Assembly (NCBI GenBank): GCA_016721385.1 | Contig: JADKIE010000011.1 | Coordinates: 1-64,000 of the forward strand | Origin: Chitinophagaceae bacterium | Lineage (GTDB): Bacteria > Bacteroidota > Bacteroidia > Chitinophagales > Chitinophagaceae | Length of the DNA stretch: 64,000 nt | Direction: 5' to 3' | Shown: positions 1 to 9,723 of the stretch, piece by piece | Position numbering within the stretch: position 1 is the stretch's first letter | Layout: each line of letters begins with the position of its first letter | The notes under the pieces: model-generated | Seen by the model: only the letters and a program-made list of their open reading frames with translations | Database searches by the model: none | What the model was told of the DNA's origin: nothing | Position numbers and translations under genes: made by a program

Positions 1-211
1 ACAATATTATACGAAATGTATAAATATCCCAAATTTATAATTGGCATGTAGCCAATTAGTTAGGGGATGTGTTTTTGTATTGTTCAAAATATTTTTAAAT
101 TGTTTTTTGGGTAGGGGTAACAATTTTTAGTACAGTATTATAGTGTTGATAGTCAAATGTTCTAGGACTGCAACTTAGTATTGTTCTATTTGACCTATTT
201 GTACAAATCGT
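1..211. other. Gene-free stretch beside the recombinase
   Basis: I see no convincing coding sequence here. The only structure is an 8-bp perfect inverted repeat (38-45 and 51-58, TAATTGGC / GCCAATTA) around a 5-base loop. It lies beyond the 3' end of the recombinase remnant, where an attachment or crossover site could sit, but nothing else supports that role. Confidence 0.4.
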
Positions 212-1310
212 CTATTGGGCTTTCCTATTTATCAATACATCTCGGCGTACATGCAAATATCTTTCAGTAGTGCGTATATCAAAATGACCTGAAATATCTT
301 TTATAAAATTACATCGGTTCCTTTTCTAATAAATATGTGGCAAAACTATGCCTTAACATGAAAACTTACCGATTTAATTATACCTGCATTGCGTTTGGCA
401 TCGGTAAATATTTGCTGCATGCCTAGTATATGGATGCCCTTCAAGACCCTCAAATAAATAGTTTACCGGCTTTACTTCGCATTTTTTATAGTATTGTTCC
501 AATACATCAAGCACCATTGGACTAAGGCGAACATATCTGTCTTTTACCCTTGCTGCAATGAATAAATAATTGTTGACGCTCTCTGTCAATATCCTGCAAT
601 CGTAAATTTATTACTTCACTTACTCTTAATCCTGCACTATAAGCAATAAAAGATGGCCTTGTGCTTTAAGTTTTTGGGAGAGGCAAACAATTTTCGTAAC
701 TCTCGTTGCCCTAAAATTTTGGACAATTGTAAATGCTTTTTTGGTCGGGGCAATTCTATAAAAAAACGATCTCTGCCTAAAACTTTTTCGTACAAAAATT
801 TTAATGCATTAAGCCTGCTGTGTATGGTGTTTTCTTTTAAATGCTGTTTGGTAATGCAATGATGAATGTATCGTTTTAAATCATCAATGGTAAGGGTTTC
901 GGCAGGGACGTTACCAATGCTTTGCATAAATACATGTACTTCGTTGCGATAAGTGTTTACGGTACTTTTGCTATAGGCTTTAAGTTGTAATTGCTCTACA
1001 AACTTTTGCAATAATAAATTATTTTTTGCTGATATTTTATTAGATGTGATTGGCTGTTGCGGAGTAGTTGTTACAGATACTTTTTCGGGTATAATGGGCA
1101 GTTTACATTTTAACCTGTTTTCGGTTGTATCTGCAATATGCCAAGCTTTAAGTGTGGCACTCCATTTGGCATCTGTACTTTGCTGCAGCCTTTTAACAAG
1201 TGCAGCATCATAATTAAATTTTACAGCTATGCGTTTTGTTTTTGTGAATTACGGGTTGGTACAAAATTTGAGTCATAAAAAACTACGTTGGAAAAAGCTT
1301 GCCTGCTCAG
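212..1310 (-). pseudogene. Tyrosine recombinase/integrase, frameshifted
   Basis: A Bacteroidota-type site-specific integrase of roughly 365 residues can be pieced together across several frames. From the 5' end (near 1310) there is an N-terminal extension (about 1020-1300), a SAM-like core-binding domain (about 650-1010), then the catalytic domain. The first catalytic arginine lies in SAGLRVSEV (about 600-640), the H-x-x-R in HMLRHSFATY (about 325-360), a later His in ISGHF, and the nucleophilic tyrosine in TERYLHV (about 245-265). Frame breaks fall near 1235, 640, 560 and 335, mostly in A or G runs. No Met start is visible, and an in-frame stop lies at 1311-1313. The full catalytic set survives, so this is either a recently decayed gene or an intact gene damaged by sequencing error. 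No cargo genes are recognisable next to it. Confidence 0.75.
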
Positions 1311-1412
1311 TCAACACGGATTTGCCAGGGGAACTAAGATTAAATAGATTGCATAAATTTATGGTATTGAGTTTAATATAACAAATATGGATGTTGTTTT
1401 TTTTTATTTTTT

Positions 1413-2804
1413 TCAATTCTGCATTTTTTCAAGGGTTAATGCAGGGCACAAAAAGATTTTTATGGCGTATTTGTATTTTATATTTTGGTACAATTGCGTT
1501 TGTTTGTTATCTAAATTAATTTCCGGCCTTGTATAAACGCTTGTGTTTATACTGCTTTTCATATCTAATAAATCGCCGTTACAAATTACAATGTTGGCAT
1601 CTTTGCCGGGTTCTAACGAGCCGGTTTTGTCATCTATCCTAAAATTTTGCGGCGTTCAAGGTTACTGCTGTTAAAGCTTCGTTTTGTAAGGCCGTAAGTT
1701 GCCATTGTGCCTGCCTCAAAAGGTAAATTACGTTGCTGCTAAAAACCATCTCCTGCATCCTGGCAAATGGTAAATAACACACCTGCTTTTTGTAAAGCTG
1801 CGCCGGTTTTATAAGGTTGGTCTACATCATCATCATCACTATTAGGAAGGCTGTGAGGCTCGCCCAAAATAACTGATACATTATTTTGCTTAAGTATGTC
1901 TGCAATTATCCAGCTATCGCTGCCGCCTACAATGCAAAGTTTAAAACCAAATTCTTTTGCAAAATCTATGGCCATCATTATTTCTTTAACCAAATCGCAG
2001 TGCACAAAAATGTTTGTGTTTTAGTAAACAGCCCTTTTACTGCTTCGTATTTTAAATTGATGGGAGATGGGGTGTTGTTTGCTGCATACGCTTTTGCTTC
2101 TCTAAAAAATTTTCGGGTGTTTTCAATTCTCTCAAGTCCTTGTTTTACAGCATCTACCTGTTCGCCCTGTTGCCTTCTGCCGCCACCAAACTGAGGCCTG
2201 TTGATTAATGCAGGCATATTGTAATGTATGCCGTTATCGGTTTTATATGCTGCATCTTCGTAATTCCATGCATCTAATTGTACTACACTGCTTGTGCCGC
2301 TAATACTGCCTCCGCCTGGTACAATATGCGCCAATAAAACACCATTGCTTCGTAATGTGTTAATGATTTTACTATCGGTGTTGTAAGCAACCAACGAACG
2401 TATGTTGGGATTAATATCGCCTAACTCATTAAAATCGGCTGTGGCTCTTACACTACCTACTTCTACCAAACCTAAATTAGTACTTGCTGCAATTATTCCC
2501 GGTAAATTTCTTTGCCGGTAACATCTATTATTTTATCGGCCGTTATATTTTGGCTTGTACCTTCTGTAATAGAAATTATTTTCCCATCTTCAATTTTTAT
2601 ATTTCCTTTAAACACTTTGCCGTTTCCGTTATGTATGATTGCGCCAACTAAAGCAATGCTTCCTTTTTGTTGCGGAGATGGATGCATGTTTTCCTGTGCG
2701 ATTACTCTAACAGGCAATTGGCAAAGGGCAATAAGCAAAAGAAAATTAGCAATTGACAAAATGCAAGTAGCAAATAGGCTTTTACGTGGGTTATTACTTT
2801 TCAT
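1413..2804 (-). CDS. Secreted amidohydrolase-family protein (frameshifted)
   Basis: About 460 residues after joining frames. It has an N-terminal signal peptide (about residues 1-36, ending VIAQ) and an imidazolonepropionase-like amidohydrolase fold. The opening beta-sandwich includes GNIKIEDGKIISI, and the C-terminal part includes GSLEPGKDANIVI, the usual end of this superfamily. The canonical H-x-H metal motif after the first strand is not seen: the expected place reads roughly GIIAASTN, so catalysis is doubtful. Breaks lie near 2490, 1990, 1740 and 1660. It follows the larger paralogue by 21 bases on the same strand, so the two probably form one operon and a secreted pair. The hydrophobic core of its signal peptide is encoded by a dispersed repeat (see repeat at 2712). 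Substrate unknown. Confidence 0.75.
2712..2780 (-). repeat. Dispersed GCAAT-rich repeat, copy A (coding)
   Basis: This stretch is made of near-repeats of GGCAAT / AAGCAA / TTGCC. It shares the 13-mer GGGCAATAAGCAA (2726-2738) with copy C, as the reverse complement of 59260-59272, and the 11-mer GCAATTGGCAA (2714-2724) with copy B (58746-58756). It lies inside the coding sequence of the smaller amidohydrolase and encodes residues about 9-31, the whole hydrophobic core of the signal peptide. Confidence 0.6.
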
Positions 2805-2825
2805 GTAAGTTTGTAGTTTGTATTA

Positions 2826-5649
2826 TTAATTGATTTCGGTTAGGATCATTCTGTTTTCAATTCTCTCCCAAAGTGTTTTGCCTTCGGCATGATCGTCTTC
2901 GCAAAAATTATGCTCTGCAAAAGATGGTATGGCCGGACCAACTTTATCGCCGCCTTTTTTTGCACCAATCATTTTTTGTAAAAGTCTTGTTCGTTCTTTA
3001 GTAATTTCTTCTCTTAACAGTTTATCTTTCTCTGTCAAAATAAATAATACCATCTACCATCGTTTTTTCGGCTTTGGCGTAAATGCTTAATGGGTTATCG
3101 CTCCATAAAACCAAATCGGCATCTTTACCAACCTTTACACTTCCGGTTCTATCGGCCACATGCAGCATAATTGCAGGGTTAAGAGTAACCATCTTTAAAG
3201 CATCTTCTTCACTTATGCCGGCGTATTTAATGCTTTTTGCTGCTTCCTGATTTAAGCGGCGAGCCATTTCGGCATCATCGCTGTTTATAGCAACGGTTAC
3301 ACCTACTTTGCTCATAATGGCTGCGTTTTGTGGTATGGCATCAACCACTTCCATTTATATGCCCACCAATCGCTAAAGGTACTTGCTGCTGCACCATGTG
3401 CTTTCATTTTGTCGGCTACTTTATAGCCTTCTAAAATATGTGTAAATGTATTCACCGTAAATCCAAATTTATCGGCTATACGTATTAGTGAGGTTATTTC
3501 GCTTTGTATTTTCGCCAAGGGCAAATTTTATAAAAGGGTCCCAATTGGTAAACTTCATTTGCTCGGCGTTTACGCCCCACCGTAATTTTAATAGCTGTGT
3601 TTGTCCGCCAATGGTATTGCAGCTTCCATGCAATATATGGCTGCTGGTAACGCCACCGCTTAATTGCCTGTAAATATTTACATCATCCGGATTAATTATA
3701 TCGCCAATACGTACCTCGGCAGTTACACTTTGAGAGCACTCGTTAATGCCACCAGTGCCTGCAATATGGCTGTGCTCATCAATTATGCCGGCAGATAAAT
3801 GCTTGCCTGTGCCATCAATTATTTTAGCAGATGCATCGCTAATATTTTTGCCAATGCTGACAATTTTACCGTTTTTAATTAATACATCGGTATTTTCTAA
3901 CTTTCCTTCTTTTTCGTTTGACCAAACCGTAGTATTTTTTATTAAAATGGTTTCTTGACCGGGCAATTCTTTAAAGCCATAGGCTGTATTAGGAAATGTG
4001 AGTTGCCCCATTTTTTTATCTGCCATATCATCTCTTTTCTTTTTGGCAGATGTATCGGCAGGTAGTTCACTTATTTTTGTAGCGTTCCAGCTAATCCAAT
4101 TGCCATTGGCTGATTGGCCTGTTCCACTCCAGTTAGTTTCGCTCATTACACCTGTTAATCTTGTGGGTGCATTTTTGTCTTTTTTTAGGGAGAAATTTAG
4201 TTTTACTAATTTGTCTTGTAAGCCAAAGTCCACTTTTGTTGTGTCGCTACTTAATAATGTAGCTGTTGGTTTTCCGGCATCGCCTTTTACTTCTAACTTG
4301 TATGCTTCGTTGTTTAATACAAAATTGTAAATACCTCTTATATCTTTCCAACCATCCTCTTTTACTACATATTTATTGCCTTGTATCCAGTTTTGATGCA
4401 CTACTGTTTTATCGTAAAATATTGGCCCGGATGTTATTAAAAAATTAGCTAATTTACCTGCGTCTAAACTACCTAACTTATCTGCCATGCCAACTAAAGC
4501 GGCAGGGTTTTTAGTTAACGCTTCAAGCGCTTTTTGTTCGCTAAGGCCATACTGTATTGCTTTGCGAAGATTGCTTAAAAATGTATTGGCATCTTTTAGG
4601 CCAAAACTGGTTAGCGAAAAATTTATATTGTTTTTTTCGAATGCCGCCGGGTTGCCTGGTGCCATTTCCCAATGCTTTAAATCGGCAAGGGAAACATAAC
4701 GGGCATCTGTAGGGTCTTCTACATCCATAGCTTGCGGAAAGTTAACCGGTACAATAAAATTAGCATTTGTATTTTTTACTTCACTTATACGTTGATATTC
4801 ATTACCGCCTGCTTTAATAATATATTGCACACTAAATTCATCGCCCACTTTATCTGCCCTTACCACATTCCATTTATCGCTGGCTTCAAAAATTTGTGGT
4901 AACGTGAGGTTGTCGTTAAATGCTTGTAAAGATAAATTGGTTCCTTCGGCAACAGGTTTAGCTTTATACCACTGGGCATCTAAATAATTTTGCCGCAACA
5001 AAGCAATACAACCCATTAAAGAATTTGGATAATCTTGTGTGCTGCTTCCTTTATCAAAAGAGTAGTGGGCAGAGGCTTTTTCTTTTAATAAAACCTTATT
5101 CTCTTTTTCGTTTGCCAAAGAAACAACTGCGCCTGTACCACGACTTATTCCATCCATTTGATGTGTAAGTACAATACCAAATCCGTTGCTACGCATTTCT
5201 TTTGCTTTAGCATCATTTACTGTAAAGGTTTTAGAAATATCTGTCTCCGATTTTATAGCTTGGTTCCAACCATAAGCACCTTTTGTGTTGGAAACCATTT
5301 GTGATTGGCCACCAAAACTAAAACCACCTCTTTGCACCGGCGATGTGCCATAATCGCTGTAAACATCTATAAAGGATGGATAAATATACTTGCCTTTGCA
5401 ATCCACAACTATTGCGTCTTTTGGAATAGTAACCAATGTGCCAACGGCTTCAATTTTACCCTGCCTTATTACTAAAGTGGCATTTTGTAAACTGGTTGCG
5501 GCATCTTTAACAATGGTTGCATTTATAAAGGCATAACATCCTTCTACAGAATTAGCAACATCATTTGCCGGATAAGTTTGTTGGGCAAAAGCCTGGAAAA
5601 ATCCAGTTAATAAAGCAAAGAATAGCCATAAAAATTTTACTTTTTTCAT
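2826..5649 (-). CDS. Large secreted tandem amidohydrolase-family protein (frameshifted)
   Basis: About 940 residues across at least three frame breaks (near 3500, 3345 and 3040). A signal peptide (residues 1-22, ending AFAQ) is followed by two amidohydrolase-like units. In the first (about 30-430) the metal H-x-H is replaced by VYSDYG and only the C-terminal signature GSLDAGKLANFLI remains. A linker domain (about 430-590) joins it to a second unit with a proper HSH motif (GIIDEHSHIAG, about residue 640), FTHILEG and the terminal NSDDAEMARR / GSVKVGKDADLVLW blocks. Relatives I recall are about 1000 residues and have some 65-70 extra residues between FALGEN and QSEI, including a metal-ligand His in a CHSY motif. 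Here the two flanks meet directly, suggesting deletion or assembly collapse. Probably co-transcribed with the smaller downstream paralogue. Substrate unknown. Confidence 0.8.
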
Positions 5650-5745
5650 GCAGTTTTGGTTTGAATTTGTGCTTAAGAGGATAAATATACTTAAATGATT
5701 TTTGATATTGAGAACCGTTAGTGTAAAATACTTGAACGATATTTG

Positions 5746-5753
5746 TATTTTTG
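5746..5753 (+). promoter_or_regulatory. TAnnTTTG -7 box before deoC
   Basis: TATTTTTG fits the Bacteroidota -7 consensus TAnnTTTG. It ends 4 bases before the deoC ATG at 5758, which would put the transcription start at or next to the start codon (leaderless or nearly so). No well-placed -33 TTG is seen. Confidence 0.4.
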
Positions 5754-5757
5754 CGGC

Positions 5758-6414
5758 ATGAATATAGCATCATATATAGATCACACAGTATTAAAACCTA
5801 CAACCACAGTTGCAGATATTGAAAAATTATGTGCCGAGGCTGTGCAAAATAAATTTGCTGCAGTATGTGTGCCGCCATTATTTGTTAAAAAAGCAAAACA
5901 GCTAACGAATGCCTCAGATGTAAAAGTGGCTACCGTTATAGGCTTTCCATTTGGGTACAGCGCTATTGAAGCTAAAGTAGCCGAAGTGCTTTTGGCTATT
6001 GTTGATGGAGTAGATGAATTGGATGTAGTTATAAATATAAGCGCCATTAAAAATAACGACTGGCAATTTTTGGCCAATGAGATAAATACATTAATGCCGA
6101 TTATCAGAAAAAATGAAAAGGCCGTAAAAATTATTATTGAAAGCGGTATTTTAACGAATGAAGAAATTATTAAGTGCTGCGATTTATATGGCGCTGCAGG
6201 CGTTGATTTTATGAAAACGAGCACAGGTTATGCCGAGGTTGGAGCTACCCTTGAAGCGGTAACTTTAATGCGTAAACATTTGGCCAGTGCTATTAAAATT
6301 AAAGCAAGCGGCGGTATAAAAACATTTAGCTTTGCTAAAGCCTTAATTGAGGCAGGAGCCGATAGGCTGGGTTGCAGCAGTAGTGTTAAAATTGTAGAAG
6401 AAAGTAAATTATAA
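5758..6414 (+). CDS. deoC: Deoxyribose-phosphate aldolase
   Basis: 218 residues, intact. It cleaves 2-deoxy-D-ribose 5-phosphate to glyceraldehyde 3-phosphate and acetaldehyde in cytoplasmic deoxynucleoside catabolism. The class I aldolase TIM-barrel motifs are present in order: YIDHTVLKPT (6-15), VCVPP (36-40), VIGFPFG (60-66), DELDVVINI (86-94, with the proton-relay Asp89), VDFMKTSTGY (149-158, with Schiff-base Lys153) and IKASGG (181-186, with Lys182). The ATG at 5758 is preferred to an upstream TTG at 5743 because the TTG precedes the likely promoter box and adds residues the family lacks. First gene of a plus-strand run; a secreted SPOR protein follows after 34 bases. Confidence 0.95.
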   Translation: MNIASYIDHTVLKPTTTVADIEKLCAEAVQNKFAAVCVPPLFVKKAKQLTNASDVKVATVIGFPFGYSAIEAKVAEVLLAIVDGVDELDVVINISAIKNNDWQFLANEINTLMPIIRKNEKAVKIIIESGILTNEEIIKCCDLYGAAGVDFMKTSTGYAEVGATLEAVTLMRKHLASAIKIKASGGIKTFSFAKALIEAGADRLGCSSSVKIVEESKL

Positions 6415-6448
6415 AATAATTGGATTAATTTTTGATGAATACATAAAC

Positions 6449-6910
6449 ATGAAAAAAATAATAGTATTAATAGCATTTGTTACATTTTGTTTTACAGGCT
6501 TTGCACAGGATAAAGATTCTGCAATTGTACAGCAGGGAAAAGTAACTGTAATTAAAGATGCAAGAATTGATATATTGGGTAGAAAACTACAAGAGTTAAA
6601 CAAAACTGTTTCGTACGGTCCAAGGGCTGCACAAGGTTATCGCTTAATGGTAGTTAGCAGCAATGACAGAGATTTTGCAATGAAGGTAAGAGCACAATTG
6701 CTACAGCGTTTTCCGGAGCAAAAAGTTTACATGGCCTATCAGGCACCTTATATAAAAATAAAGTTTGGCAATTTTGTTGAAAAGGGTGATGCCGAAAAGT
6801 ATAAAAAAATGATTAAACAGGCTGGTATTGTAAGTACCAATGTATATGTTGTACCCGAAATTGTAGAGGTAAAGCCTGATAAGGATAAAGAAAATGAAGA
6901 AGAAAAATAA
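6449..6910 (+). CDS. Secreted SPOR-domain protein
   Basis: 153 residues with a signal peptide (1-20, ending GFAQ) and one C-terminal SPOR domain (about 60-138; RLMVVSSNDRDFAMKVRAQL, then IKIKFGNFVEKGDAEKYKKM). SPOR domains bind denuded glycan strands of peptidoglycan, so a periplasmic role at the cell wall or septum is likely. The tail is highly charged (KPDKDKENEEEK). It lies between deoC and an M20 hydrolase and is closed by a strong intrinsic terminator, so it may form a two-gene unit with deoC. Confidence 0.8.
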   Translation: MKKIIVLIAFVTFCFTGFAQDKDSAIVQQGKVTVIKDARIDILGRKLQELNKTVSYGPRAAQGYRLMVVSSNDRDFAMKVRAQLLQRFPEQKVYMAYQAPYIKIKFGNFVEKGDAEKYKKMIKQAGIVSTNVYVVPEIVEVKPDKDKENEEEK

Positions 6911-6930
6911 AGAAAGTTATAAATTGTAAG

Positions 6931-6958
6931 GAGTTTCTAAAAAGAAACTCTTTTTTTT
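6931..6958 (+). terminator. Intrinsic terminator after SPOR gene
   Basis: An 8-bp perfect stem GAGTTTCT / AGAAACTC (6931-6938, 6943-6950) with an AAAA loop is followed directly by eight T. It ends 10 bases before the next start codon. Confidence 0.85.
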
Positions 6959-6967
6959 AAATAAGAT

Positions 6968-8139
6968 ATGCTTAAAGAAAAAATAAAACAGTTAGCCAAA
7001 CAATATGCTGCCGAGTTTATTGAAGTAAGGCACCATCTGCATGCCAACCCTGAGTTAAGTTATGCAGAGTTTAAAACTTCTGCATTTATACAAAATAAAT
7101 TAATGCAATTAGGTATTCCTTTTGAGGTAAAAGCCACAACAGGTGTAGTAGGGTTAATAAAAGGCAAAAACCCTAATAGTAAAGTTATTGCCCTACGGGC
7201 AGACATGGATGCTTTGCCCATACAGGAAGAAAATGATGTGCCCTACAAATCTAAAAACGATGGTGTAATGCATGCCTGCGGCCATGATGTACATACTACT
7301 TGCCTGTTGGGTGCTGCAAAAATTTTAAACGAACTTAAAGAAGAATGGGAGGGAACAGTGAAATTAATTTTTCAGCCAGGCGAGGAAAAAAATCCCGGTG
7401 GAGCAAGCCTTATGATAAAGGACGGTGTGCTGGAAAATCCAAAACCGCAAAGCATTTTTGCGTTACATGTACATCCGGTTTGCCATTGGGTAAGCTAAGC
7501 TTTAGGCCCGGCATGAGCATGGCCAGTGCCGATGAAATTTATATTTCAATTAAAGGCAAAGGAGGCCATGCCGCATCGCCACACTTAACAGCCGATACCG
7601 TTTTAATAGCATCGCATATTGTAATTAGTTTGCAACAAATTGTAAGCCGTAACAACAACCCTACCAACCCAACCGTATTAAGCATAACAGCCATTAATGG
7701 CGGAAACACAACTAACGTAATACCCGGCGAAATAAAATTGATGGGCACTTTTAGAGCAATGAACGAAGAGTGGCGATTTAAAGCACATGAATTAATTAAA
7801 AAACATGTTGTGCAATTGGCTGAAACAATGGGAGCTACTGCCGAAATAAAAATTGATGTCGGTTATCCGTTTGTGTTGAATGATGAAGGACTGTATAAAG
7901 TTGCCCGGAAAAATGGCGAAGAATATATTGGCGCAGATAATGTAGAAACGACAGAGCTTAGAATGGGGGCCGAAGATTTTGGTTACTACACACATCATAT
8001 ACCCGGCTGTTTTTTTAGATTAGGTGTGGGTAATATTGAAAAAGGGATTGTTAGTAATGTGCATACACCTACCTTTAATATTGATGAGCAAGGTATTGAA
8101 ATTGGAATGGGCGTAATGGCTTGGATGGCAACTAGTTGA
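6968..8139 (+). CDS. M20-family N-acyl-amino-acid amidohydrolase (frameshifted)
   Basis: About 390 residues across one break near 7480-7495, after FALHVHP. It is a co-catalytic zinc hydrolase of the M20D / AmhX-HipO type, which removes acyl groups from amino acids. Zinc-site blocks are visible: ADMDALPI (about 78-85), ACGHDVHTT (about 99-107), QPGEEKNPGG (about 138-147, with the catalytic Glu) and MGAEDFGYY (about 340). The inserted dimerisation domain begins near SADEIYISIKGKGGHAASPH. There is no signal peptide, so it is cytoplasmic. The family is not substrate-specific enough to name hippurate, acetylornithine or another natural substrate. Confidence 0.88.
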
Positions 8140-8151
8140 TAGCACACTGAT

Positions 8152-8218
8152 AACACAGGTTTAACTGATTTTTATGCTTTGATATGTGTTAGTAAGTTTA
8201 AACAGTTGCATCTGTGTT
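8152..8218. repeat. Intergenic imperfect inverted repeat
   Basis: Two 16-base arms (8152-8167 and 8203-8218), AACACAGGTTTAACTG and CAGTTGCATCTGTGTT, match at 13 of 16 positions when inverted. The 35-base centre is AT-rich. The CACAG-TTAACTG / CTGTGTT wording resembles interspersed intergenic repeats common in environmental bacteria. It may also act as a terminator for the M20 gene, since an AT-rich tract follows. Confidence 0.45.
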
Positions 8219-8286
8219 CAATTTTATAAAATGGCAAAGATCAATAAAGCTTGGCCTTGCTATTAGCCTGGACAAAAAAATAAATT

Positions 8287-9691
8287 ATGAAAATAGCATT
8301 TCACGGAGCAGCACAAACCGTAACAGGTAGTAAACATTTACTTACACTGGCTAATGGTAAAAAATATTTATTAGACTGTGGCATGTTTCAAGGCATGGGT
8401 AAAGATACCGATAGCCTTAACCGCAATTGGGGTTTTGAGCCAAGAGAAGTAGAACACTTAATTTTAAGCCATGCACATATTGATCATAGCGGCCTTATTC
8501 CCAAATTTGTAAAAGATGGGTTTGACGGTAAAGTGTTTTGCACACCAGCCACCAAAGACTTAGCCGGCGCATTGTTAGATGACTCGGCAGGCATACAGGA
8601 AAATGAAGCTAAATACGAAAATAAACGCAGGGCACAGGAAGGATTGCCTTATGTAAAACCATTGTATGACTCACAAGATGCATTGGCAGCAATGGATCAT
8701 TTTGTAGAAGTGGAGTATGATGCATGGTTTACAATTGACGAAAATATTGAAGTAAAATATACCGATGCAGGCCATATTATTGGCAGCGCTGCTGTACACT
8801 TACGCATACACGAAAATGGTAAAGTAAAACGATTAACATTTAGCGGCGATGTGGGCAGATACAGAGATGTAATTTTAAAAAGCCCTGCCGAATTTGATCA
8901 GGCAGAAATTATTATTATTGAAAGCACTTATGGCGATAAATTGCACGACCATTCGCAAACAACACCCGACCAATTATTACAATGGATTGAAAAAGCCTGT
9001 TTGCAAAAAAAAGGCAAACTAATTATTCCGGCATTTAGTGTGGGCCGTACACAGGAAATTTTATATGCCCTTAACCAGTTGGAAATAGAAAACCGGTTAC
9101 CGAGTTTAGATTATTTTGTTGATAGCCCGTTAAGTGTAGATGCTACCGAAATTGTAAAAAGGTATCCGCAGTATTTTAATAAACAAATACAAAAAATATT
9201 ATTAAGCGATAAAGACCCGTTTGGTTTTAAAGGCTTAAAATTTGTAAAAACGGTTGACGAAAGTAAAATGCTTAATTACCGTAACGGGCCTTTGGTAATT
9301 ATATCGGCAAGTGGTATGGCAGATGCCGGCAGGGTAAAACACCACATAAGCAATAATATTGAAAGCAGCCGTAATACCATATTATTCACCGGATATTGTG
9401 AGCCTCATTCGCTTGGAGGAAAATTAATGGATGGAAGAAAAGAAGTAAATATTTACGGCATTTTGCATGAAGTAAATGCCGAAATAGGCAGTGTACGCAG
9501 TATGAGTGCACACGGCGATTACGATGATTTATGTCAGTTTTTAGCATGCCAAAACCCAAAAGAAGTAGCACAGCTTTTTGTAGTACATGGCGAGTATGAA
9601 GTGCAGCAAGAATTTAAAAAACGCTTGCTTAAAAAAAGGATTTACCGATGTTGTAATTCCGGCAATGCATGAGGAGTTTGGATTGGGTTAA
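8287..9691 (+). CDS. MBL-fold beta-CASP RNase-like metallohydrolase (frameshifted at 3' end)
   Basis: About 468 residues. The zinc-binding H-x-H-x-D-H motif is HAHIDH (62-67), after the TVTGS glycine-rich start typical of the CPSF/beta-CASP branch. Later blocks are FSGDVGR (about 193-199), ESTYGD (about 217-222), the beta-CASP GKLIIPAFSVGRTQE region (about 244-258), ISASGMADAGRVKHH (about 339-353) and SAHGDYDDL (about 404-412). These point to a nucleic-acid-cutting cytoplasmic enzyme, probably an RNA endonuclease, though bacterial members are mostly untested. A missing base in the A-run near 9638 cuts the frame; in the corrected frame the protein ends VIPAMHEEFGLG at 9691. No close operon partner. 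Confidence 0.87.
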
Positions 9692-9723
9692 AAGTTGTAT
9701 TTTTATTACCCTAAATAACCTTT

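Noticed and set aside
5561..5773. Open frame of 70 codons opposite the large amidohydrolase start and deoC
   Set aside because: It overlaps the N-terminus of a well-supported secreted protein and the deoC promoter, and has no family features.
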